Of a stretch of 64,000 nucleotides of DNA, positions 42,860 through 49,779 are shown piece by piece (position 1 is the stretch's first letter; every line of letters starts with the position of its first letter). The position numbers and the translations under genes were made by a program. The stretch covers positions 140,188 to 204,187 of the forward strand of contig JAYFPE010000007.1 in NCBI GenBank assembly GCA_034928145.1. The letters run 5' to 3'. Below the pieces are notes generated by a model. That model was not told where the DNA came from and searched no databases. It was given only the letters and a program-made list of their open reading frames with translations. Source of the stretch: Pelethousia sp034928145 (GTDB lineage: Bacteria > Bacillota > Clostridia > Christensenellales > CAG-138).

Positions 42860-44952
42860 GCCTGTAGTTCCTCGGGCTTGATCACATACTTGACCCGCTC
42901 TTTGTATTCCTCCTGCTTGCCCTTATGGAAATTTTGCACGGGCCGCAGGTAGCCGACGACGCGGCTCCATACCTCGGTATCCCGGCCGCACGCGGGGCAG
43001 GCGTAAACCTCGCCGCTCAAATAGCCGTGCTCCGGGCAGATGGAGAAGGTGGGCGTGAGGGAGATATAAGGCAGCTTATAGTGGGTGAAGGCCTTGCGGA
43101 TCAGCTGCTTGGCCAGCTCCACATCGCGGATCTGTTCGCCCAGGTACATATGCAGCACCGTGCCGCCCGTATACTTGCACTGGAGTTCATCCTGCAAATC
43201 CAGCGTTTCGAAGATATCGTCCGTAAAGCCCACGGGCAGCTGGGAGGAGTTGGTGTAGTAGGGTTCGTCCTGGCCGGCCGTGATGATGCCGGGGTAGCGC
43301 TCCTTATCCAGCTTAGCCAGGCTGTAGCTGGTGCCCTCGGCCGGGGTGGCCTCGAGGTTGTATACATGGCCGGTCTCTTCCTGGAAACGGGCGATGTGTT
43401 CGCGCATGAAATCCAGCGTACGCAGGGCAAAGGCCTGGCCCTCATTGGTGGTGATATCCTTGCCAAGGAAGTTGAGGCAGGCCTCGTTCATGCCGATCAG
43501 GCCGATGGTGTTGAAGTGGTTATACCAATAGCTGCCCGTGCGCTGCTTGACCTCTTCTAAATAATGCGCGCTATAGGGATAGAGGCCGCGCTCGGTCTGC
43601 TCCTCAATGGTTTTGCGCTTGATCTCAAGGCTCTTTTTGGCGATCTCCATTTGGGCGAGCAGGCGGTCGAAGTATTCTTGCTCCGAACTTGCCAGGTAGG
43701 CGATGCGGGGCAGGTTCACGGTGACCACGCCGATGGAGCCGGTTAGGGGGTTGGAGCCGAAAAGGCCGCCGCCCCGCTTGCGCAGCTCGCTGGTCTTGAG
43801 TCGCAGCCGGCAGCACATGGACAGCGCATCCTCCGGCGAGAGGTCGGAATTGATATAGTTGGAAAAATAGGGGATGCCGTAGCGGCAGGTGATCTCCATG
43901 AATCTGTTGACCACAGGGCTGTTCCACTCGAAATCCGCCGTGACGTTGATGGTGGGGATGGGGAAGGTAAAGACCCGGCCCTTGTTGTCCCCCTCCATCA
44001 TGACCTCGCAGAAGGCGGTGTTGATCATATCCATCTCTTTTTGGAAATCGCCGTAGGTTTCCTCCATCATTTTGCCGCCCACGATCACCGCCTGGTCGCG
44101 CAGGGTGCGGGGCGGATGGATGTCGAAGGTGAGGTTTGAGAAGGGGCACTGGAAGCCCACGCGGGTAGGCACGTTCAGGTTGAAGATGAACTCCTGCAGG
44201 GCCTGCTTCACCGTGCGGTAATCCATATTGTCATAGCGCACGAAGGGCGCGCAGAAGGTATCGAAGCTGCTCCAGGCCTGCGCGCCCGCGGATTCGCCCT
44301 GGGTGGTGAAGGTGGAGTTGACCACCTGGCCCAGGAAGCTGCGCAGGTGCTTGGCCGGCGAGGATTCCACCTTGCCGGGTACGCCGCCAAAGCCGTTTAA
44401 AAGCAGCTGCCGCAGATCCCAGCCTGCGCAATAGGGGCCGAAAAAGCCCAGGTCGTGCAGGTGCAGGTCGCCGCTTTGGTGCGCCCTGCGCACCTCCTCC
44501 GGGTAGATCTCGTGCAGCCAATATTGCTTGGTAAAGGCCTCGCGGATGTAGTTGTTCATGCCGTTGATGGATTTCTGGGTGTTAGCGTTCTCTTTGACGC
44601 GCCAGTCGTTATCGCCCAGATAGCTGCCGAACATTTCGATGGTGGCGCCGATGAGGGCGTTGGCCTCGCGGGCGCCCCGGCGCTTTTCGCGGTATAGAAT
44701 ATAGGCCTTGGCCGTTTTGGCGTGGCCGTTTTCAATGAGGACTTTTTCTACGATATCCTGGATGGATTCCACATCCACCAGGCTGTAGCCATAGGTTTTT
44801 TGCGCGATGGCGACGACCTGCTCGGTCAGCTCTACGGCGCGGTTCCAATCGCTGCCGCCCACGGCATTGGCAGCTTTAAAGATGGCGCGGGTGATGCGCT
44901 CGGGCTGGAATTCCACCACAGAGCCGTTTCTTTTGCGGATTTTAGCGATCAT
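42856..44952 (-). CDS. nrdD: anaerobic ribonucleoside-triphosphate reductase
   Basis: Makes deoxyribonucleotides without oxygen. 698 residues: an ATP-cone at about 1-95 (KRNGSVVEFQPERITRAIFKAA), the catalytic barrel (FTTQGESAGAQAWSSFD, MCCRLRL with the active-site Cys, GSIGVVTVNLPRIAYL), a C-terminal zinc site (CPEHGY, CPACG) and the radical glycine in RVVGYLRPVQ. I take the ATG at 44952 because codons upstream overlap the promoter and are not part of the ATP-cone. Confidence 0.96.
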   Translation of the reverse strand: MIAKIRKRNGSVVEFQPERITRAIFKAANAVGGSDWNRAVELTEQVVAIAQKTYGYSLVDVESIQDIVEKVLIENGHAKTAKAYILYREKRRGAREANALIGATIEMFGSYLGDNDWRVKENANTQKSINGMNNYIREAFTKQYWLHEIYPEEVRRAHQSGDLHLHDLGFFGPYCAGWDLRQLLLNGFGGVPGKVESSPAKHLRSFLGQVVNSTFTTQGESAGAQAWSSFDTFCAPFVRYDNMDYRTVKQALQEFIFNLNVPTRVGFQCPFSNLTFDIHPPRTLRDQAVIVGGKMMEETYGDFQKEMDMINTAFCEVMMEGDNKGRVFTFPIPTINVTADFEWNSPVVNRFMEITCRYGIPYFSNYINSDLSPEDALSMCCRLRLKTSELRKRGGGLFGSNPLTGSIGVVTVNLPRIAYLASSEQEYFDRLLAQMEIAKKSLEIKRKTIEEQTERGLYPYSAHYLEEVKQRTGSYWYNHFNTIGLIGMNEACLNFLGKDITTNEGQAFALRTLDFMREHIARFQEETGHVYNLEATPAEGTSYSLAKLDKERYPGIITAGQDEPYYTNSSQLPVGFTDDIFETLDLQDELQCKYTGGTVLHMYLGEQIRDVELAKQLIRKAFTHYKLPYISLTPTFSICPEHGYLSGEVYACPACGRDTEVWSRVVGYLRPVQNFHKGKQEEYKERVKYVIKPEELQA

Positions 44953-45018
44953 TTCTGGGCCCCCTGCTTTTCGGCGATAATTATGATACCATATACAAGA
45001 TGTTGTTGGCGTAATTCC

Positions 45019-45047
45019 ATTATATTCCAATATATGGTGGTGGTCAA
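45019..45047 (-). promoter_or_regulatory. nrdDG promoter
   Basis: Minus strand: TTGACC (45042-45047), 17 bases, TATAAT (45019-45024), 67 bases before the start. The spacer holds CCATATATTGG, and TTGTATATGG follows further down. These A/T-rich, partly palindromic stretches could be NrdR sites, but neither matches the known box well. Confidence 0.7.
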
Positions 45048-45116
45048 GGATGTTAAATATTATAATTCGACAAAATAATGGCAGTAATAATTATTATTCC
45101 TAATCCTGGGAAGCCC

Positions 45117-45467
45117 CTATTTCAGCCGCGCCGCCCATTCCGCTTCGCGAAAGCCCACCAGAATAAAAGCCTCAGCGATGAGCAAAGGCCGTTTTACCAG
45201 CATGCCGTCCGTGGCTAACAGGCGCAGTTGCTCTTCCTCGCCCATAGCCGGGAGCTTATCCTTAAGGCCTAAGTCCTTGTAGGATAGGCCGCTGGTGTTG
45301 AAAAACCGTTTGAGGGGCAGGCCGCTCTTTGCGTGCCAGGCTCGCAATTCCTCGAAGCCGGGGTTGTCTGCCTTGATATCCCGCAGTATGTAGGGGATAT
45401 GCCGCGCGTCCAGCCAGGCCTTTGCCCGCTGGCAGGTGGTGCATTTGGGGTAGCAGATAAAAAGCAT
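45117..45467 (-). CDS. ArsC/Spx-family thioredoxin-fold protein
   Basis: A 116-residue protein with CTTC at residues 9-12 in YPKCTTCQRAKAWLD and the family tail LLATDGMLVKRPLLI. The CxxC start is that of Spx/ArsC-like proteins; true arsenate reductases of this family use CGTC or a single Cys. Redox-responsive regulation or thiol reduction is possible. AGGAGG precedes the ATG by 7 bases. It lies between the [FeFe] hydrogenase and nrdD. Confidence 0.88.
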   Translation of the reverse strand: MLFICYPKCTTCQRAKAWLDARHIPYILRDIKADNPGFEELRAWHAKSGLPLKRFFNTSGLSYKDLGLKDKLPAMGEEEQLRLLATDGMLVKRPLLIAEAFILVGFREAEWAARLK

Positions 45468-45560
45468 ATTCGTCCTCCTGAAAAAAAGAAAAAGGGGTCG
45501 AAACTCCCTTCTTCAAGCCTAGCGAAAATCCCCGCGCTTGTCAAGGCGCAGAAGCTGCTT

Positions 45561-47027
45561 TTAAAGCGCCTCGCCCGTGCGCAGCGCCCGCGTGGCCCCG
45601 GCGATGCTTTCCTCTGTGGAGGCGCGGCCGTAGGCATCCACCTGGGCGGCGTTGCGGGCCGTATGGCGCAGGCAGGCGGGGCCGCCAATGCAGCCGCCCT
45701 CGCAGGCCATGCCCTCGATGAAGTTTTCCTTGAACAGGCCCTTTTGGGCCTTCAGCAGGGCCGTGCGGCATTCCGGCAGGCCACTGCAAACCAGGGGCTG
45801 GAACTGGAACCGGGCGTCTTTCGCGCCCTGCGCGGCGAGCGCTTGCTCACAGAGCGCTTGCTCCACGGCGGCAGCCAGACCGCCGCTGCGGGCGAAGATG
45901 CGGCCAAAGCAGGAGGCGTTATCGAGCGGCTCGCCTGCAAGCGCGCCGGGGTCGATCTCCCGGGCGGAGAACATAGCCTGCATTTCCTCAAAGGTGAGGG
46001 CGCAATCCACGTGCTGGGCCGCTTCCGTATGCTGCGCCTCGGATTTTTTGGAGATGCAGGGGCCGATGAACACCACGCGGCAGCCCGGATCCGTTTCATG
46101 CAGCCATTTGCCGATCTGCGCCATGGGGGAGAGCGTACCGGAAATATGCTGGATCAGGTCGGGGAAATTTTGGCGCACATATTCTACAAAGGAAGGGCAG
46201 CAGGAGGAGAGCAGGAAGCCCTTCTCCGTTAGCTCCTTCGCTTCCAGCCAGGCAGTCATATCCGCGCCCCAGGCCGCCTCGATCACGGCGTGGAAGCCCA
46301 GGCGGCGGATGCCCGCACATGCCTGCTCGGCCGTAACATCCGCATATTGGCTGGCGATGGAGGGGGCCACCACGGCGTATACATGATAGGCCGTGTTGCC
46401 CTTGGAGCCGTTGATGAGGCCGATGGCCCCGGTGATGGCGGATTTATCCGTAATGGCGCCAAAGGGGCATTGATAGACGCAGGCCCCGCAGGAAACGCAC
46501 TTGGCGTCGTCGATCATGGCCTTGCCGCTCTCCCGGTCGATGCGGATGGCCTTGGGCTTGCAGGCGGCCACGCAGGGCCGGATGTTTTTGACGATGGCGG
46601 AATAGGGGCAGGCGGAAAGGCATTTGCCGCACTCCACGCATTTGGTTTTATCAATCTGCGCCCGGTGGTTGACCACGGTGATGGCGTCCTTGGGGCAGGC
46701 GGCCATGCAGCGGTGGGCCAGGCAGCCGCGGCAGGCGGCCGTGACCTGTATGCCGTCCACGGGGCACTCGTCGCAGGCGATGGGCAGCACGCCCACCACG
46801 CTTGCGCTCTCCGGATCGCCGCCCAGGGCAAAGGAGACCCGCTCGTTGATGATGGCCCGCTCCTTATAGATGCAGCAGCGGAAATTGGGCTTGCCCTCCG
46901 GGATGATATGGCCCGCGATCTCCAGCAGGCGCTGGGGTGTGAGCTGCTGTGCATAGGCCAGCCTAGCCACCTCGGTGAGCACCTGGTATTTCAATTTTTG
47001 CACATATGTGTCAAATAAAAGCGCCAT
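45561..47027 (-). CDS. [FeFe] hydrogenase, monomeric group-B-like
   Basis: Catalyses proton reduction or hydrogen oxidation in the cytoplasm. 488 residues. Iron-sulfur motifs lie in the first 200 residues (CRGCLAHRCMAACP, CVECGKCLSACP, CVSCGACVYQCP, plus CDECP near 85). The H-cluster motifs are all present: SSCCPSFVEY at 274-283, LSPMAQIGK at 299-307, and GMACEGGCIGG at 439-449. The Ser-Ser-Cys-Cys variant and the length fit group B, whose physiological role is poorly known. It is a single gene divergent from dinB. HydEFG maturases are not in view. Confidence 0.93.
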   Translation of the reverse strand: MALLFDTYVQKLKYQVLTEVARLAYAQQLTPQRLLEIAGHIIPEGKPNFRCCIYKERAIINERVSFALGGDPESASVVGVLPIACDECPVDGIQVTAACRGCLAHRCMAACPKDAITVVNHRAQIDKTKCVECGKCLSACPYSAIVKNIRPCVAACKPKAIRIDRESGKAMIDDAKCVSCGACVYQCPFGAITDKSAITGAIGLINGSKGNTAYHVYAVVAPSIASQYADVTAEQACAGIRRLGFHAVIEAAWGADMTAWLEAKELTEKGFLLSSCCPSFVEYVRQNFPDLIQHISGTLSPMAQIGKWLHETDPGCRVVFIGPCISKKSEAQHTEAAQHVDCALTFEEMQAMFSAREIDPGALAGEPLDNASCFGRIFARSGGLAAAVEQALCEQALAAQGAKDARFQFQPLVCSGLPECRTALLKAQKGLFKENFIEGMACEGGCIGGPACLRHTARNAAQVDAYGRASTEESIAGATRALRTGEAL

Positions 47028-47073
47028 AAAGCATTATCTCCTATCTTTCGCGCGGGAAAAACCAACGCCTTTG

Positions 47074-47103
47074 GTTATATCACGAATGCGGGCCGCGCGT
47101 CAA
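47074..47103 (-). promoter_or_regulatory. hydrogenase promoter
   Basis: Minus strand: TTGACG (47098-47103), 18 bases, TATAAC (47074-47079), 47 bases before the start. Confidence 0.6.
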
Positions 47104-47147
47104 TTTATGTGAAGGATTTGACAGGCGGACATGGCCCCGCAGCCGCC

Positions 47148-47176
47148 TTGCCAGGGACTTCGCTGTGTGGGATAAT
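47148..47176 (+). promoter_or_regulatory. dinB promoter
   Basis: TTGCCA (47148-47153), 17 bases, GATAAT (47171-47176), 24 bases before the start. No clostridial LexA box (GAAC-N4-GTTC type) is seen. Confidence 0.65.
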
Positions 47177-47200
47177 AGCCCTGTGAGGAGGCAAGGCCCA

Positions 47201-48409
47201 ATGGAGAGGACGATCCTGCATTGTGATTGCAACGGTTATTTCGCTTCTGTGGAGTGTATCGCCCGGCCCGAGCTGTGGGATGTACCCATGGCCGTTTGCG
47301 GCGATCCGAAAAACCGCCATGGGGTCATCCTGGCCAAAAACGAGCTGGCCAAGGGCTATGGCATCGTTACGGCGGAAACCGTTTGGCAGGCGCTGCGCAA
47401 ATGCCCGAACCTCACGCTGGTGCGGCCGCACCATGAAAAATACCGCGAATACAGCCGGCGCATCAACGCCGTTTACCAGCAATATACGGATCAGGTGGAA
47501 GCCTTTTCCGTGGATGAAAGCTGGCTGGACGTTACGGCCAGCCTGCATTTGTTCGGCACGGGCAAAGAGATCGCGGACGAGCTGCGCCGCCGCATCCGCA
47601 CGGAGATCGGCCTCACCATCTCCGTGGGCGTATCCTTTTGCAAAACCTTTGCGAAGCTTGGCAGCGATTATAAAAAGCCGGATGCGACCACCGAGATCAC
47701 CCGCGAGAACTTCCGCGACATCCTTTGGCCCCTGCCAGCCCGCAGCATGCTCTATGTGGGCAGGGCGGCGGAGGAAACGCTGCTAAAAGGCGGTATCCGT
47801 ACCATTGGCGATATCGCGGAAGCGGGCAAAGGCCGCCTGCGCTCCCTCCTGGGGCGCACGGGGGAGACCATTTGGGAATACGCCTGCGGCCTGGATGAGG
47901 AGCCCGTAAAGCGCATCGGCGAGGAGGAGGCGACCAAGAGCATCGGCTGCGGCCTCACCTTCTCGCGCGACCTGGTGGGACTCAAGGATATCCGCGCGGG
48001 CCTCACCATGCTCTCGGATACCATCGGCACCCGGCTGCGGCGGCAGGGGCTTTGCTGCACCACCGTGCAGGTGCAGATCAAGAACCCGCAGTTGCAGGTG
48101 ATCTGCAGGCAAAAGCGGCTGGAGGCGGGCACCAATTCTACCCGTGAGATTTTGGAAGCGGCCCTTTCCATCGTGCAGGCTTCGTGGCGGATGAACGCGC
48201 CCATCCGCATGCTCACGGTCACCGCGGCCGGCCTATCCACGGATGGCACGGCCCAGCTGAGCCTTTTCGACTTGGGCGCGGAAAAACGCTGCCACAACGA
48301 AAAGCTCGATAGCGCCATGGACGCTATCCGCGCCAAGTTCGGCGAGAGCGCCATTTCCTATGGCAATACCCTGCATCAGGACATCATCTATAAACAGGAC
48401 GATGAATAA
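47201..48409 (+). CDS. dinB: Y-family DNA polymerase (Pol IV type)
   Basis: Translesion polymerase of 402 residues. Palm motifs are DCNGYFASVE (first metal site) and VEAFSVDESWLDVT (second). The finger and little-finger parts follow (SVGVSFCKTFAKLGSDYKKP, LFGTGKEIADELRRRI). The C-terminal QLSLFDL is a good sliding-clamp binding motif. The ATG at 47201 has GAGGAGG 9 bases upstream. The DCNGYF wording is closer to UvrX/YqjW-type members than to classical E. coli DinB. Confidence 0.93.
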   Translation: MERTILHCDCNGYFASVECIARPELWDVPMAVCGDPKNRHGVILAKNELAKGYGIVTAETVWQALRKCPNLTLVRPHHEKYREYSRRINAVYQQYTDQVEAFSVDESWLDVTASLHLFGTGKEIADELRRRIRTEIGLTISVGVSFCKTFAKLGSDYKKPDATTEITRENFRDILWPLPARSMLYVGRAAEETLLKGGIRTIGDIAEAGKGRLRSLLGRTGETIWEYACGLDEEPVKRIGEEEATKSIGCGLTFSRDLVGLKDIRAGLTMLSDTIGTRLRRQGLCCTTVQVQIKNPQLQVICRQKRLEAGTNSTREILEAALSIVQASWRMNAPIRMLTVTAAGLSTDGTAQLSLFDLGAEKRCHNEKLDSAMDAIRAKFGESAISYGNTLHQDIIYKQDDE

Positions 48410-48445
48410 AAAGGGCCGCGCGGGCCTTTCAGTGGAGGATATAAT

Positions 48446-49150
48446 ATGAAGATCGCCATGATCCATGGGCAAAACCATATGGGCAGCACCTATCACATCG
48501 CCAGGCTGCTGGCTGATAAGCTGGCCGAAAAGGAGGAGATACGGGAGTTTTTCCTGCCCAGGGACTTGTCCCACGTTTGCCTGGGCTGCTACCAGTGCAT
48601 TGAGGATGATGCAAAATGCCCGTATTACCAAGAGAAGCAGGCCGTCGCCGCCGCCATGGAAGGGGCGGAGCTGCTGATCTTTACCACGCCGAACTACTGC
48701 ATGGGGCCTACCGCGCAGATGAAGGCGCTGCTCGACCTGCTGTTCACCTTTTGGATGACGCATCGCCCCAGGGCCTGGATGTTCGGCAAAAAGGCGGTGG
48801 TTATCTCCACAACAGCCGGAATGGGGGCCGGACAGGCGATCCGGGGTGTGAAAAGCTCTCTCGTCAATTGGGGCGTCCCCTATATAAAAAGTTATGGCGC
48901 CAGCGTACAGGCTAAGAACTGGGCCGGCGTAAAGGCGGCAAAGAAAGCGAAGATCGAAAAGGACATGGAAAAGCTTGCCCGAAAGCTAGGCCGCGTGGGG
49001 TGGCCCAGGGTCGGCCTGAAAACCAGGTTTATCTTTGCAATGATGGCGAATATGCACCGCGCGGGCTGGGATTCTTCGCCCGTGGAACGGCAGTATTGGG
49101 AAGAGCGCGGCTGGCTGGGCAAAGCGCGGCCCTGGAAGCAGCAAGGCTAA
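48446..49150 (+). CDS. flavodoxin-like NAD(P)H-dependent oxidoreductase
   Basis: A 234-residue flavodoxin-fold protein: KIAMIHGQNHMGSTYHIAR (FMN phosphate loop), LGCYQCIEDDAKCPYYQE (Cys-rich iron-sulfur-flavoprotein-like insertion), LLIFTTPNYCMGPTAQMKALLD and VVISTTAGMGAGQAI. The four cysteines could be an iron-sulfur site or simple redox Cys. It is separated from dinB by 36 bases and may be cotranscribed with it. Substrate unknown. Confidence 0.85.
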   Translation: MKIAMIHGQNHMGSTYHIARLLADKLAEKEEIREFFLPRDLSHVCLGCYQCIEDDAKCPYYQEKQAVAAAMEGAELLIFTTPNYCMGPTAQMKALLDLLFTFWMTHRPRAWMFGKKAVVISTTAGMGAGQAIRGVKSSLVNWGVPYIKSYGASVQAKNWAGVKAAKKAKIEKDMEKLARKLGRVGWPRVGLKTRFIFAMMANMHRAGWDSSPVERQYWEERGWLGKARPWKQQG

Positions 49151-49152
49151 AT

Positions 49153-49180
49153 AAGGCCCGGCGCTCACGCGCCGGGCCTT
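49153..49180. terminator. terminator after the flavodoxin-like gene
   Basis: Perfect 12-base stem (49153-49164 with 49169-49180), 4-base loop, A/T at the ends. Confidence 0.75.
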
Positions 49181-49434
49181 ATGCCATAACTCCAAATGGT
49201 ATTCTGCTTACTTTTTTAAAAGTAAGGCAGGGGTTTGGGTCTGCCGCGTTAAGCATTTTCAATGCATAACGCAAAGATGTTTCGCCTCCGGCGAAACCCC
49301 GGGGTTCTAAAATGGCGTCACAGGCGCCCTTTTTGCCCCTTTGGGGCACCGAACCCGCTGTGGTGTATCGTGCATTTGAATGTTTATACGTTGTATGCAC
49401 TTAACGCGACAGCCCCAACGTTCCCCGCGCCCCA
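49181..49434. repeat. hairpin-rich intergenic block
   Basis: About 250 bases without a gene. Short hairpins include CTTACTTTTTTAAAAGTAAG (about 49207-49226), TTTCGCCTCCGGCGAAA (about 49280-49296) and GCCCTTTTTGCCCCTTTGGGGC (about 49328-49349). Its makeup is like the blocks at 17.6, 41.9 and 58.7 kb. Confidence 0.45.
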
Positions 49435-49776
49435 TCAACAGGCCACAATCTCCTTAATGAAGAACTCCCTGCCGCCTAAGATCTCGTAATTCCTGCCGCC
49501 GCATTGGGGGCAGGTTTCACCATGCTCGGTGAGGCCGAAAACCTTGCCGCAGGCGCGGCAGCGGCCATTGGCTGGCAAGGTTTCGATCCGAAGCTTGGTG
49601 TTTTGCAGCATGGTGCCATCCACCGCGGCCGGGTAGCAGGCCGTGAGATAATGGGGAATGACCCCGGAACGCTCGCCCACCTGCAAAACCAGGGTATCGA
49701 TCTGTGTGAGATGGTTCTGCTCTGCGATGCGGGAGACCTGCTCCACCACATGGTATAGAATGCCCAGCTCGTGCAT
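49435..49776 (-). CDS. hypA: hydrogenase/nickel-enzyme maturation protein HypA
   Basis: Hands nickel to HypB during nickel-enzyme assembly. 113 residues with the nickel-binding N terminus MHE, VLQVGERSGVIPHYL, and the zinc site CRACG...CPQCGG near 73-92. It is the last gene of the hypB operon, 3 bases after the large flavoprotein gene. No [NiFe] hydrogenase is visible nearby. Confidence 0.93.
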   Translation of the reverse strand: MHELGILYHVVEQVSRIAEQNHLTQIDTLVLQVGERSGVIPHYLTACYPAAVDGTMLQNTKLRIETLPANGRCRACGKVFGLTEHGETCPQCGGRNYEILGGREFFIKEIVAC

Positions 49777-49779
49777 GGC

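Noticed and set aside
44985..45047. NrdR boxes at the nrdDG promoter
   Set aside because: A/T-rich partial palindromes are present, but neither their sequence nor spacing matches the usual paired box well enough to call.
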